Source: Bagarius yarrelli (lineage: Eukaryota; Chordata; Actinopteri; Siluriformes; Sisoridae). Taken from it: a stretch of DNA of 64,000 nucleotides. Every line of letters begins with the position of its first letter. Position 1 is the first letter of the stretch. The notes beneath the pieces are model-generated. The model made no database searches and was not told the origin of the DNA. It saw nothing but the letters and a program-made list of their open reading frames with translations. The stretch covers positions 844,161-908,160 of the forward strand of contig VCAZ01000136.1 of NCBI GenBank assembly GCA_005784505.1, in the 5' to 3' direction. Shown piece after piece: positions 1 through 12,316 of this stretch. The translations under genes and the position numbers were made by a program.

Positions 1-531
1 CGACTGTTTTGGCTTTCAAAACAGAAGGTCTCGCAGTTCGTCCCTGGTGTCGCCGAATAAGGTGAAAATGAATAAAGATAGAATCAAATCAGGTCAGGAT
101 TTACAACAAAAATCTATCAGACAAAGAAAATCTGTGGTACTGTAAAGACACCAACAACAACAAAGCCTACACTGAAAACCCTGTGACTTGAAAGCAAACC
201 TCAATCTGGCAACCCTCGACATCAATTCAATCATTCTTTTCAATCTCTTCCAAATAAAACAACCGGTTATATTTAATTCAGATTTAATAGAAATAATCTA
301 ATTAACACATTTGTACGTTTGTTAAGATCTGAAATAACCATGAAGGAACTTTTTAAAGGGAAACTGGAAATACAGGACAAACAGGTCTTCAGTTCTATAA
401 CGAACCCTAATTACACTCATTATCACAATTAAACAGATTAAAGGATGAGAAAATTCCTCTCATATTTATTGTTTAAAAATAAGTAATTGCCGTCGGTTTG
501 CGGTGATTTGTGAACAGATTTATTTGCTTAC

Positions 532-639
532 CTCCACTTTTGCTCTGGCGAGACCATCCAGCTTCTTCCAGTCCAGTTCATAAGCCAAGATTATGGATGG
601 AAGAAACGCGATCCATAAAAGCGTCCACATGCTCGCCAT
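532..639 (-). CDS. selenom: Selenoprotein M, first coding exon (partial gene)
   Basis: Reading the minus strand from the ATG at 639 gives 36 codons ending at a clean GTAAGC donor (531-526). The protein begins with a hydrophobic signal peptide of about 19 residues, then YELDWKKLDGLARAKVE. This matches the mature start of selenoprotein M (human YRPDWNRLSGLTRARVE, from memory), where the next exon carries the CGGU selenocysteine redox motif. That exon lies off the left edge, so neither the TGA-Sec codon nor the SECIS element can be seen. SELENOM is a thioredoxin-fold ER-lumen protein. Head-to-head placement with inpp5j on the other strand matches the human order and supports the call. The start is chosen because the signal peptide and the TATA spacing both fit; a second in-frame Met at residue 4 is possible. 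Confidence 0.9.
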
Positions 640-700
640 CACACCGGAGACACAGGTGAGACTCACCTACTTAACCAGGGCTACAGGTTTTATATAAGGA
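640..700 (-). promoter_or_regulatory. selenom core promoter with TATA box
   Basis: The minus strand reads TATATAAAA at 696-688, about 50 nt upstream of the selenom ATG. This would put transcription start near 660-666 with a short 5' UTR. It is a near-perfect TATA box in the right orientation and distance. The start site itself is inferred. Confidence 0.6.
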
Positions 701-2029
701 GGGAAGAAGACATTCCACAGACAGGCGTGACGTCTGGATTCGTTGCCACGTAAAGCATCTGTTCGCGTCAGGCGTGCATAATTGTGGCTAGCCAATATGA
801 TCAGAAATCGACACTTTCAATCACGCAAACCAACCAAAAAACGCCATTTTGCAATGTAAATATTCGAAACGCAGTAAAACAGTGGATTTTTGTACTGCGT
901 GAACGCCGTAAAACAGTTTTAATTGGTTTCCCGTGTTTAGCAGTGACGAATTTTGATATGTTCGGCTAACCATACACTAAGCTGCGCTTACTACTTGTAC
1001 ACGAGGCTGCGGTGTGTACTACTCTCACACACTCTGTAGTGCGCTAGTACGCGGCTTTCCTGGGAAACCAAGTACGAAGCCAGGGGAGCGTATTCCAGAG
1101 CTGGGAGCTGATTGGCTGGTTTCAAGCATGCGCAGTTTATCTCTGCGGCAGGCTTAAGATGGGAAATTGGAACAAGATTAGTCTACTCTTTTGACCCCCC
1201 CCCCAAACCCAAGGATAAATAGCTTTTTAACTAATATAAAGTGTTACTCTAATGTGTTGCTTTTGTTATAACGTATTTAAATATAGGCGGTGCATGTTGT
1301 ACCTCACTTAACACTCCTGATTCTGTTGGTGAATAAATGGTGATTCGGAGTGATTGGTGTAAGTTTCCTTGCTATAAATGTAAAAAATAAGCACAGAACA
1401 TGATGGATGTCTGTAATACTAAAGATTTTACTTATGTAGAAAACACAGCTATATCTTAATAAAAGGGTGACAGTCATACTCTTTAATGTGAACTGAGACA
1501 AATCCTTTTTTGGAACATTTGGTTGATTGGGACAGCAAATATTATCATGTATGTTTATAAAATATGTTTATTTTCCACATCATTAAGACTTAATGTTAAT
1601 TCCTGTTTAAATGTATCACCCAATTTTTAGCAAACTAATTTCAATAAACACATTTTATTCCCTCCCAAATTAGCTTTTTTTTCTCTTCACTTGCATTCTT
1701 TTTGTTGTTGTTACTGTCTGTTCTTTCACTGTTCTTTACCTTTCTCTTATCTCTCTTTCTGTTTTATTGGTGCCTTTTTACTCGGTAATTGCTGAATAAA
1801 TCAGGATTAGTTAGAAATATATAAAAGGTCGAGGTAAACTTATTGTTCGGTTTAGATTAATTGATGGTCTAGGGTAAAAGCTAATATATTGGACAAACCT
1901 CTGGCTGTGGTTGATTAGGAAATAAACAAATAACGAGGTTGGGAATCACCAGTTTAGGAACACAGAATATACAATGGTTTTCTATTAAAAGTGTATTTAT
2001 TTATTTATATAATTTTAATACGTTAGTTA
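701..2029. other. Intergenic, no gene recognised
   Basis: Moderately AT-rich DNA with a poly-C run near 1195-1204. Short open frames on either strand have no recognisable similarity and no splice context. It may include more of the selenom upstream region. Confidence 0.5.
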
Positions 2030-3308
2030 GGTAGTAGCTACTTTTGGGGTATGTGTCTACCAGCTTTGCACATCTACAGATGCAAAATAGCTTATGCACA
2101 TAGCCACAGATGCTCAATAAGATTTAGGTCTGGACTTTGACTGAGCCATTCTAACGAATGAATATTCTCTGATCCAAACCATTCCATTGTAGCTCTGGCT
2201 GTATGTTTAGGGTCATTGTCTTGCTGGAAGTTAAATCTCCTTCCCAGTCTCAAGTCTTTTGCAGCCTCCAACAGGGTTTTTGTTCCAGGATTGCCCTTTA
2301 TTCAGCTTCACCCATCTTTCCATTAACTCTGACCAGCTTTCCTGTCCCTGCTGAAGAAAAGCATCCCCACAGCATGATGCTGCCACCACCATGTTTCACA
2401 GCTGGGATAGTGTGTTCAGGGTGATGGGCAGTGCTACTTTTATGCCACACACAACGCTTTGCATTTAGCCCAAAAAAATTACCTCTGGTCCCATCTGACC
2501 AGAGCGCCTTTTACCGCATGTGTGCTCTACATGGCTTGTGGCAAACTGCAAATGGGACTTCTTATGTCTTTTCTTTAACAATGGGTTTCTTCTTGCCACT
2601 CGTCCATTAAGGCCAGATTTGTGGAGTACACAACTTATAGTTGTCCTGTAGACAGATCCCGTAGACCTGAGCTGTGGTTTCTGCAGCTTCTTCCAGAGTG
2701 ACCATGGGTCTCTTGGCTGCTGCTCTGACCAATGCTCTTCTTGCTCGGTCTGTCAGTTTAAGTGGACGGCCATGTCTTAGTAGGTTTGCAGTCGTGGCAT
2801 ACTTTTTCCATTTTTGGATGATGGATTAAACAGTGCTCCTTAAAAACTTGGATATTTTTTATAACCTAACCCTGCTTTAAACTTCTCCACAACTTTATCT
2901 CTGACCTGTCTGGTGAGTTCCTTGGTTTTCAGCATGCTGTTTTATCGCTAGTGTTCTCTAACAAACCACTAAGGCCTTCACAGAACGGATGTATTTATAC
3001 TGAGACTAAACACACACAGTTGGACTCTATTAACTAATTAGGTGACTTCTGAAGACAATTGATTGCACTGGATTTTATTTAGGGGTATCTGAGTACAGGG
3101 GGCTATATACAAATGCACACCACGCTTTTCAGATTTTGATTTGCTTAACATTTTGAAAACCGTATGTCATTTCCGTTCCACTTCACAATGATGTGCTTTG
3201 TGTTGGTCTATTACATAAAATCTCAATAAAATACAGTCAAGTTTGTGGTTGTAAGGTGGCAAAATGTGAAAAAGTTCAAGGGTATGAATACTTTTTCAAG
3301 GCACTGTA
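2030..3308 (-). mobile_element. Tc1/mariner element, degenerate copy A
   Basis: The right end is an inverted terminal repeat, on the minus strand CAGTGCCTTGAAAAAGTATT, next to a TA at 3307-3308. Minus-strand remnants of a Tc1 transposase run leftwards: the N-terminal helix-turn-helix part near 2930-2680, then the catalytic part, with phrases equivalent to DNDPKH near 2216 and VKHGGG near 2390. Frames are broken by stops and indels. The left terminal repeat is missing, with similarity fading near 2030-2075. It is the same family as the copy at 4655-5803 in opposite orientation. Confidence 0.85.

Positions 3309-3367
<59 letters not shown>
3309..3367. repeat. (TG)n then (GA)n microsatellite
   Basis: A (TG) tract of about 20 units followed by (GA), starting directly at the TA target of Tc1 copy A. 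Confidence 0.9.
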
Positions 3368-3614
3368 TATAGGCATGTTTACAGCTAATTTAGAACTTGA
3401 CTCTATGATGACTCTGGTATTCTCATATGCACAGTAAAAACACCAGTTCAAATAGTACAATGAAATTCTAATATCTACTATCTTCCTGACTGCACAAAGA
3501 AACATACACACATGAAACACATAAAGACATACACAAAAACATATTTAAATAATAACACACAATAAACAAGTGTTTTTGGATTTAAAGGTGCACCTATTTT
3601 TTTAGTCTTTTTGT

Positions 3615-4170
3615 ATGGGACTTCACACTTCTATATCGTCTCTCTCACCCAAACCACGGACTGTTCACACTTTTCCCATCAGGCAGACGCTACCAATGTC
3701 TCAGAGCTGCACAAACAGACTAAAAAACAGCTTTTTTCCCCCTGTGGCTGTTTCTGCACTGAACAGATTATACAGTGTTAACAATCACTACTGCGCTGCC
3801 ACTTTCTGTACTTTGCACTCATTATGCGTCTTCACACTATCCATAACTATCTATTGTTACACTTCTGTATATTATAGCCATATTTACTCTGTATTTACTG
3901 TATCATACATCTATAACTATCTATCGTTACACTTCTTTATATTCCATCCATATTTACTCTGTATTTACTGTATCATACAAACACTCGTATGTATATATTC
4001 TATCATGTCATTCCTTTGCACAGCTATAACTGCATCATACTATATATACCCTTATTTATAGATACCATATATTACACACTACTGCACCTTCTGAACATTA
4101 TTCACTTTCACCTGTAATTATGAACCTCAGACTCTTATTTATTACACTGCTATTTATTGTAAATAGGCCA
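3615..4170 (+). mobile_element. L2/CR1-like LINE, 3' end
   Basis: The reading frame contains the C-terminal signature of a fish non-LTR retrotransposon ORF2 (a basic stretch then TNRLKNSFFP and SALNRLYS), followed by its AT-rich 3' UTR with two tandem copies of a TATTTACTCTGTATTTACTG-type segment. The same sequence recurs in reverse orientation at 52282-52790. The 5' part is absent, as expected of a 5'-truncated LINE insertion. Confidence 0.75.
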
Positions 4171-4654
4171 CTTATGCACCTCTGGTGATCAATTCAATGA
4201 CTGTTTCATTTGCAAAATGTATGATCCTGGTGTTTATTCATCATTCTGCCTTTGTATTTATATGTGTGTGTATTTGTACAGGTCTATCTAAAAATATGTG
4301 TGTTTAATTTTTAAGGGACTTGATTCTTTGTCCATAGTTGTAACACAGTGTGTGTAAAGGGGGTGTGTGTCATGCTGGTGCTGTGTTTATGACCTATATC
4401 ATACCATATCATCAGCAATTACGGAAACACAGGACACACAATTACCGAGGCACTCATGACACTTCCTGAATAGCAAACAGTCTTTCAGACATTTATCGAA
4501 AATTAATGAGCTGAACTTTTTATTCTGAATTATCTACATTTATATCTACAATTGATTATTAAAAATAAAACATTGAAACTGTTTTTTTAAATAGAATTTT
4601 GCTTGTAACTCATCAAAATAGCCAACTTTTGCAGATACAACAGCTGATCAGTTA

Positions 4655-5803
4655 CAGTGCCTTGAAAAATTTATACTCCTTGAACTTTTTTACAACCAAT
4701 GTATTTTATTGAGATTTTATGTGATAGACCATCACAAAGTAGCACATAATTGTAACAAGGAATAAACATACGTTTTTTTTTTAATTAAGCAAATAAAAAT
4801 CTGAGAAGTGTGGTGTGCTTTTGTATTCAGTCCACTATACACTGTTACCCCTAAATAAAATCCAGTGCAATCACTTGCCTTCAGAAGTCACCTAATTATT
4901 TAATAGAGTCCACCTGTGTGTAATTTAATCTCAGTATAAATATACCTGTTCTGTGAAGGCCTCAGTGGTTCGTTAGAAAACATTAGTGAACAAACAACAT
5001 TGTAAAGACCAAGGAACTCACCAGACAGGTCAGAGATAAAGTTGTGGAGAAGTTTAAAGCAGGGTTAGGTTATGAAAAAATATCCCAAGCTTTGAACATC
5101 TTAAGAAACGCTGTTCAATCCATCATCCAAAAATGGAAAAAGTATGCCACAGCTGCAAAACTACAAAAAAGACATGTCCGTCCACCTAAACTGACAGACC
5201 GAGCAAGAGGAGCATTGGTCAGAGCAGCAGCCAAGAGGGCCATGGTCACTTTGGAGGAGCTGCAGAAATCCACAGCTGAGGTGGGAGAATCTGTCAACAG
5301 GACAACTATAAGTCGTGTACTCCACAAATCTGGCCTTAATGGAAGAGTGTCATGCCATTGTTATAGGAAGGACATAAGAAGTCCCGTTTGCAGTTTGCCA
5401 CCAGCCATGTAGGAAACACAGCAAACATGTGAAAAAAGGTGCTCCGGTCAGACGAGTTTTTTGGGCTAAATGCAAAGCGCTGTGTGTGGCAGAAAAGTAA
5501 CACTGCTCATCAACCTAAACACACTATCCCAACTGTGAAACATGGTGGTGGCAGCATCATGCTGTAGAGATGCTTTTCTTCAGCAGGGACAGAGAAGCTG
5601 GACAGAGTTAATGAGAAGATGGATGGAGCTAAATACAGGGCAATCCTGGAAGAAAACCTGTTGGAGGCTGCAAAACACTTGAGACTGGGAAAGAGATTCA
5701 ACCTCCAGCAAGACAATGACCCTAAACATACAGCCAGAGCTACAATGGAATGGTTTGTATCAAATTATATTCATGTGTTTGAATGGCCCAGTCAAAGTCC
5801 TGG
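4655..5803 (+). mobile_element. Tc1/mariner element, copy B, 3'-truncated
   Basis: The left terminal repeat starts at 4655 after a TA. The transposase reads from about 5010: KELTRQVRDKVVEKFKAG, then a paired-type HTH and RPPKLTDRARGALVRAAAKR, in an open frame to about 5348. A frame break follows. Catalytic-domain pieces continue in other frames (VKHGGG near 5540, DNDPKHTAR near 5716), then FEWPSQSPG. The element stops at 5803, where the GGAT array begins, so the DDE C-terminus and right terminal repeat are lost. It cannot encode an active transposase. Confidence 0.88.
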
Positions 5804-6290
5804 ATGGATGGATGGATGGATGGATAGATGGATGGATGGATGGGTAAATTAATGTACTAAAGGATGGGTGGATAGATGGGTGATGGATGGGAGGATGGAT
5901 TATTGAGTGGATAAATGAACTAGATGAATTAATATACTGAAGGATGGATGAATAGATGAATAAATATATTCTGAGGGATGGATAGATGAATGTATGGATG
6001 GATAAAATAAAGAAACATATTGAAAAATATGTTGCTGGACAAATGTATAAATGTATGTATAGATCAATTAATGCATGATGGATGGGAGGATGAATGAATG
6101 GATGGATAGATGAATGGGTGGATGGATGAATAAATGAATGAATATATAGTGAATGGATGGATGCATAGATGAATGATTTACTGAAGGATGGATGGATGAA
6201 AAGATGAATTTATATACTAAAAGATGGATGGATGGATGAATGGATGGATGGATGGATGAAGGAATTTACTGAAGGATGGATAAATGGATA
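5804..6290. repeat. GGAT/GAAT tetranucleotide array
   Basis: About 490 bp of degenerate TGGA/TGAA tetranucleotide repeat. It starts exactly where Tc1 copy B is truncated, in the TGGATGGA of the transposase sequence itself. Confidence 0.9.
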
Positions 6291-6439
6291 GTTTTCCTGT
6301 ATAATCTGGTGAATAAACTGTTTTATTGCGCAGTATTTATCTCTTTATTTCTGATCATTTATATGTTTTTTGGTGTGTTGAATCCGTGTTTATGAGAATA
6401 TACAAACGAGCTGCTTTTCATGTCACATCCTCTGGAATG

Positions 6440-6992
6440 CGCGATTTGATTAGCGGCGCGGCCGGAACTATGCCACGTGACTAGTCGGTGAGCGTGACGT
6501 CATAGCTGATAAGGTCTCTGACAGTAAAACCGATGCGCAGTCTACAGCATGGGAACGTTCATTCTTCGATGTTAAACGCGTCGCCGTGTGTATTTGCGTG
6601 TTAATTTCTGCTTTCTTCACGCGTCCAGAGATCGAGTCGGAAACAGGCAGGAGAAGAGGAGCGCGCGCTGTGAACCGCAGCCGTGAGAAAGCAGTGCGAT
6701 TCTTCTGCGCGCCCTGTTGATGCACTCAGGTGGATATTTTAAGAGGGCTCTTGTACCTTCATTTTTGCATTAAAATTTTTTTTTTTTTAATTAAATATGC
6801 GCGAACGTGTCGTAGAAAAGGAAGTGGCATGATGAGAGAAATGCCTCTTTAACTGCACCACTTCCTTTTTAGCGCTCGCGCTCGATCGTTTGCATTAAAC
6901 TGAATCACACTAATTTATTACTGTGGTTATTGCACCCTTGTCTACACCGATCCCTCGTGCACCGTGGATTGATAGCTGTCATCTGAAAACCG
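6440..6992 (+). promoter_or_regulatory. CpG-rich candidate promoter and 5' exon, probably inpp5j
   Basis: This interval is far richer in CpG than its surroundings. It holds an E-box CACGTG at 6474-6479 and a perfect CRE TGACGTCA at 6495-6502. Possible splice donors follow at about 6729 (CAG|GTGGAT) and 6993 (CCG|GTAAGA). No good open frame is present. The next plus-strand gene is inpp5j, whose first coding exon has an acceptor just before its ATG and so needs an upstream non-coding exon. The link is inference from position. Confidence 0.4.
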
Positions 6993-7254
6993 GTAAGAAA
7001 ACAGATAGGCTTTAAGGACATGAAGCTAAACATTATTCTGTTTTGCCATTTATTATTTGATTATTACTATTGCCGAGTTTTATTTTCTATCTGTCCTTAA
7101 GGGTTTTCTCTCTATAGTGTGATTATGATTGTGACCTGCAGTGTTTCGGCACCGTCGTCCAGGGTTTGTCCTGTTTGGGATCAGATCCAGTGACCCAGAG
7201 GGGGAAATGGTACATGTAGTTCGGTGGTTTATTGTTGTCCAGAATATCTTGGAT

Positions 7255-7375
7255 CCAGTTTCCAGCAGCACTGATCTACCAAGCTGCCACTGCTGGGCCA
7301 CTGATCGAGACCCTTAGTCCTAAACTGCTTAGGGACCCCCATTGCCCCCTGAATGCCTGAGATGTAAATGTAAAA
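7255..7375 (-). repeat. tRNA-derived fish SINE relic
   Basis: Read on the minus strand it contains the GGGCCCAGCAGTGGCAGCTTGGT-like core of a SINE family seen elsewhere in the window. The head is degraded. Confidence 0.55.
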
Positions 7376-9600
7376 TGAATGAATGGATGGGTACATACCA
7401 AGATCATAATACACCAAAATGTGTGTGAGTAATGTTGTAATCATAGGTTTATAAGAGTAGGTAATCTGTGGCGCATTCAATTGCTGCCCACCTTTAGGTG
7501 CTGTGTAATAGCTGGTCCTGCACTCTGACCCCAACTTTCCTAACTGGAATATACAAATTAACAAATTTCACTGTGCTTTGGAGTTTATATGACAAATAAT
7601 CCCCCTTTTAATTTGATCTATAACAACAATGGTAAATTTCAGTTTTTTTAACATGATATTTCAAACCTCAGTACTGGTTCTGGACATCCTTCAGTGTTTA
7701 TAATCCAGTCAGAAATACAGGAGCAGCAATTATAAAATGATTAACTTTCTTCATTTCTCGCTTTCCTTCATGCTCAGGTGTTCAGACTTCAAAGGAATTT
7801 AACAATTCGAGTCATGCGCTAAATATAAGAGCCAGAAAAAAACTCTTCAAGGTCATTCCGTTGGTGCACGTGTGCGCATGTGTGCAAAAAGTGTGTGTGC
7901 GTGTGTGTGTAGCATGGAGACTTAAGGGTTTGTGCACGCCTCTGATTTCACCATGCTGATCTCATCAAGTGTGGGCAAATTTCAAGCTTCCCAATCACAA
8001 CAAAACATGCTTATAATCTGCAGGGGCAACTTTTATTAACCTTACAGCTTAGTGTATTTATAAGCCATGAAAAGTGAAGTTTGAGTTTTATTATACAGGG
8101 TGCCCTATAAGATTCCATACAGAGGAAGAAAAAAACTTTTATAAAAACATTTTTATTTATATAATATGCTCTACATGATAAACACGTTTGGATGCGTGTC
8201 CTGCACTGCTGAAGAAAATGTATAAGCACAGCTATGTTTGCTTGTAAAGGCGCTTGTGATATGTTCTTTGAAATGATTTATGTTTTGTATCTTTTCCTGA
8301 TACACCATGGTCTTCAAATGCCCCAAAGATAAAACTCACGGTGGGGTAAGATCTCAGGATTTAAATTAAAAAAAAAAAAAAAAAAAATCCTATGTATGAA
8401 AACTGATGGGACACCATGTATAATCCTCCAAAAGCTTAGAAACCATCAACTAACCATCCGTTCTCATTTGTGTCCTTCAGTCTAATGAGGCTTATATAGA
8501 AACGCCTGCATTTTGGAGACTCAAGCAGCTGCACAGAAAACAGCTTAATGTCACAGACAGCTAGTTGAGCTGTACACTGATCAGCTGAAGAGTAAACAGA
8601 GATAAATAAAAGAGAGAACGCTATATAAAGAAAATACTTTTGTAAAACTGACAGCATTTTGAAGCAGAGTAAGCGTTCTGTGTTTCTGTATAGGGAGCGG
8701 ATGTGTTTTTCTTTCCCAGCTTTAATAAAAGTGTGACTGTGTCAAAACCATCAAGAACAATTACCAGATTCCTGACGACAACCATGACATCTGTGACCTG
8801 AAGTCTGGCAGTAGATAATAAACAGCTCTCTGGGTAAGGAGAGTGGTATTTCTGTCCTTGTGTGTATTACAGAGAGAGAGAGAGAGACAGAGAGAGAGTA
8901 GACATCACGAGCATCTGGGAGATCGTGTGTACAAACACTGACAGATGTAAAACTAAAGCAAATGCAAATGATGTTCAGTATGTTCATGTTTTTACTGAGA
9001 TGATGCTCAGACAAAAAAAGCTTTCACTGAATGTCCACGATTCAAATAGATGTATGTCCCCACACTACAGGCTCTCAGGGCATAAAGGACCAGCATAACG
9101 AGTTGTTTGAAACTTCCTGTTTTTTGTAGGAAGCCGCTCTTATGTTGGCAAAAGTTTATCTAGAAATGTTATCATCATTTGGCAGCTGAGAAACTGTTTT
9201 GAAGTGGCAAGTGTAACTTTGCTAATAAGACCGATGAGAATGAGAAGATCAATATTGTGAATATTGTGATGTTTAGGAACCCCACAGTGAAGTTGGTCTT
9301 GGTGCTTTTTATTTTTGGTGTGCCTAGAAGCGTTTTAGAGTGGTCAGTAACTTCTTGTTTGTTGTTTGTGTCAGGCTAAGTCAAGCCAAGTTTGTTAGTC
9401 AAGTATATGTTTATTGTTTTGTCTATGTTTGTGCTAGTGCTAAGCTACACTCAAAAAAAGCTAAGCTTGACTAAGCAACGTCAGGTTAAGTCGAGTCTTG
9501 TTTAGTTTATGTTTATTGTCTTTTTACATTGTAAATACTGCACCTTTGTGTTCTAAAATACGACTCGCCTCAGTGGGATGCATTACACCAATATTGTAAC
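7376..9600. other. Non-coding, simple repeats only
   Basis: Holds short GT-rich (7870-7912) and GA (8866-8900) tracts, a poly-A near 8369-8387, and a repeat-like block 8090-8420 with GGTGCCCTATAAGATTCCAT at its left and a similar, inverted GGGACACCATGTATA at its right. No exon with splice sites was recognised. Presumed inpp5j intron 1 or spacer. Confidence 0.45.
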
Positions 9601-9799
9601 CTCTAGTATTAAAATATTTAAATTATGTTTTGAAATGATTTATGTTCACATTAATATTTAATTAAAACCTCCAGTTTATGTAAAACGACTTTTTCTTCCG
9701 CTCCTGTAGTTGTTGCTGACAACCTTTTGTGGAAAAAAAACGGAAAAAAATTTGCTACTTGCTTTACAGTTTTTGAAGAATTGTGATGTATTTCAATAT

Positions 9800-10326
9800 G
9801 TATTGTATTGCAGTATATCGAAATATATTTTATCGTGACCCATGTATCAAGATATGTATCGTACCGTGATGCTCTTCTCAATACACAGCACTAGATATTG
9901 TGCTGCGTAAAGTGCCTCTTCGGTGTTATGAATTGTACCATGATCATGATTCTCATACAGTCTTATACAGCTATCTCAGATAGATTCTAGGGCTGGGTAA
10001 TGGCCTCACGATACGATTACACATCACGATACATGGGTCACGAAACAGTATATCACAATATATTGCAATATAAAAGCTAAAAATAAAAAATACAAAGCCG
10101 AAGGCCCTTATTTTCCCCACGATGTTTGCTTTGGAGGCAAAGGCTGTATGTGTCACAGGAGCGGAAGAGGAAGTAATTTAAAACGCACTTTTAAAAAAAT
10201 AATTTAAAAATGGTTTTAATTAAATATTTGTGTATAAATATGTATCGATGGTAGGCGTTAAAATATAGATACTTAACCTGAAAAAAATGTGATAGTTGAT
10301 ATATCAATATTTTTACACAGCCCTAG
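9800..10326. mobile_element. MITE with CTAGGGCTG termini plus an inverted partner
   Basis: At 9987-10326 a complete-looking 340-bp element begins TCTAGGGCTGGGTAA and ends TTTACACAGCCCTAG. These are inverted termini typical of hAT-like fish MITEs. At 9800-9895 the left part of the same family lies in reverse orientation (ATCGTGACCCATGTATC versus GATACATGGGTCACG). No coding capacity. Confidence 0.7.
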
Positions 10327-10634
10327 TAGAATGTTATGTTAATTATGGTCTAAACATCAGAGTGTTCATTAACACCAAGGTCAGTCAGGGGTTTTCTTGA
10401 GGACAGCAACTATTATTAATCTAGGTTAAAGCCTGTTGTACAAACAACCAGTAATAAGAGAAGGAAACACTCATAGGAAAAACATGGTGTCTGAAGCTGA
10501 GTAAGTGTAAATAATCCCATGTTTACATGCTGGTGGTTAGCAGGGAGGTGATTGAATGCTAAGGGTGTGGTGTGGGTAAAGGAGTCACTGGAGGTGTCTC
10601 ATCTTTAAAAAAAGTAGGCTTTTTTGTGTCACAT

Positions 10635-10760
10635 GTAATTACAGCATTTTTGCATGTCCTAGATGCCCCTGTAATAGGGAAAGGCTTAAAGGCCTTGCTT
10701 AGGGGCCCAACAGGGTCAATGCTGAGGCTTGATCCCTAGAACCCATAATGCATAACTATT
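10635..10760 (+). repeat. tRNA-derived fish SINE relic
   Basis: Contains GGCCTTGCTTAGGGGCCCAA followed by a degraded GGCTTGATCCCTAGAACCCA segment, the tail part of the SINE family seen again at 33770 and 35760. Confidence 0.6.
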
Positions 10761-11319
10761 TGGTCCATTTTAATTAATATGCTGACTCCCTGTTCTGCGT
10801 GTGGAATTGAGTGTGTTTCGTTACATCCTTACATTGCGTCACAAAGCAGCTGAAAGCCATTCATAACTGCAAGCTTAATTTAGCCCTGTGTGGGCTCAAC
10901 TGTGGGTTATTAACTTTAAGCATTATCTGTGGAGACCTTGGCTCTTGGACTGTCATAGTTGTGGAATTGTGACTTATAATTATCACATTTCTTTTGTGAG
11001 CAGTTGAGGAATAAGGGCCTTGCTTTGGGGCCCAGCAGTGATGGCTTGGTGGTGTAATCATGTTTCATTAGGTTGCTGCTGATATTGTTGTCTGTTGGGC
11101 TTTAGAGATTGCAAACAGTGTTATTATTTGTGTTAATGTTATTGAATGAGAAATGGAGAACCAGTAGTCATATGGGTTTTTTTTATTTTTAATTAAATGA
11201 TAACTCTTTATTTGTTGCATTCACTTTGCAGCACAGTAAATATGTATGTCTCTGTGTATCCTATCTTACATATCTGCGGTCAGAGCGCAAAGTCAGTCAT
11301 GGTAATGTACGGTTAAGGG

Positions 11320-11746
11320 TTGGGTAATGGTTGAGTTGGGGCTGAAAGGTAAGGGTTAGGTTTAAGGGTTGGGGGTAAGGGTTGGGTTAGGTTTGGGTTA
11401 GCGTTTGGGGTTAGAGTTGGGGCTTAGGTTTGGGTTAGCGTTGGGGGTTAGGGTTGAGTAAGAGTTGTTTTAGAATTAGGGGTTTGGGTTAGGGTTGGGT
11501 TTCGGGTTTGGGCTGGGTTAGGGTAAGGTAGGGTAAGGGTTAGGGTTTGGGGTTAGGGTATGGTTGGAGTTGGGTTAGGGTTTGGGTTCGGTTATGGTTG
11601 AGTTAGGGTTAGAGGGTAAGGGTTAGGTTTAAAGGTTAGGGGGTAAGGGTTCGGTTAGGAGTTAGGTTTGGGTTAGGGAATTTGGGTTGGGTTAGGGATT
11701 AGGTTTGGATTAGGGTTAGGGGGTTATGGTTAGGGGTAGAGCTGGA
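11320..11746 (+). repeat. Degenerate TTAGGG-like minisatellite, block 1
   Basis: About 425 bp made of GGTTAGGG, GGTTTGGG and GGGTTAGGGTTTGGG variants. Exact TTAGGG hexamers occur many times but not in uniform tandem, so this is a G/T-rich telomere-like minisatellite and not a clean telomere array. Confidence 0.85.
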
Positions 11747-12243
11747 TGATGAGGCCAAATTTTAAATCACAAAATAGTTCTTAATTTTGGTCGATACAAT
11801 ATAATTCCAAAACTGATATAAATATTTAAAAAGTCTCAGAAAAACTGTTAATGAAGGTCTGTACCTACAAACATTTGAAAAATTATTTTGCCAAGTCTAT
11901 AAAGTCTTATAAAGTCTTATAAAACTATATAATATTTTAGAAATAAAATTGCTACAAATAAATTAATGTTCACCTTTTAATTGTATTTCGTTTATTTGTA
12001 TTTAGACTTCATTAATCAGAGGAACTGAAATAAAGACTATACCAGTTTTTCAAAACAGAGACCCATTTCCTAAGCATGTCATTTATAAAAATAGTGTTAC
12101 AGATGGACATTTTATGAAGGTAAAATGACACCAAAAAGATTTGCATGCACAAGGTAAATTTTGTGAAAGTGTATGTGACGTTGCAAATTGTAGATGTAGA
12201 CAAATATAAATATAGCCAAATAAATATTAGTACGGAGATATAT

Positions 12244-12316
<73 letters not shown>

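Noticed and set aside
784..969. Small upstream gene next to selenom
   Set aside because: The frame lacks an ATG at its start in the sequence and has no recognisable similarity.
3615..4061. A 148-codon plus-strand protein gene
   Set aside because: It matches the 3' end of a LINE that recurs reversed at 52282-52790; the C-terminal part is translated AT-rich UTR.
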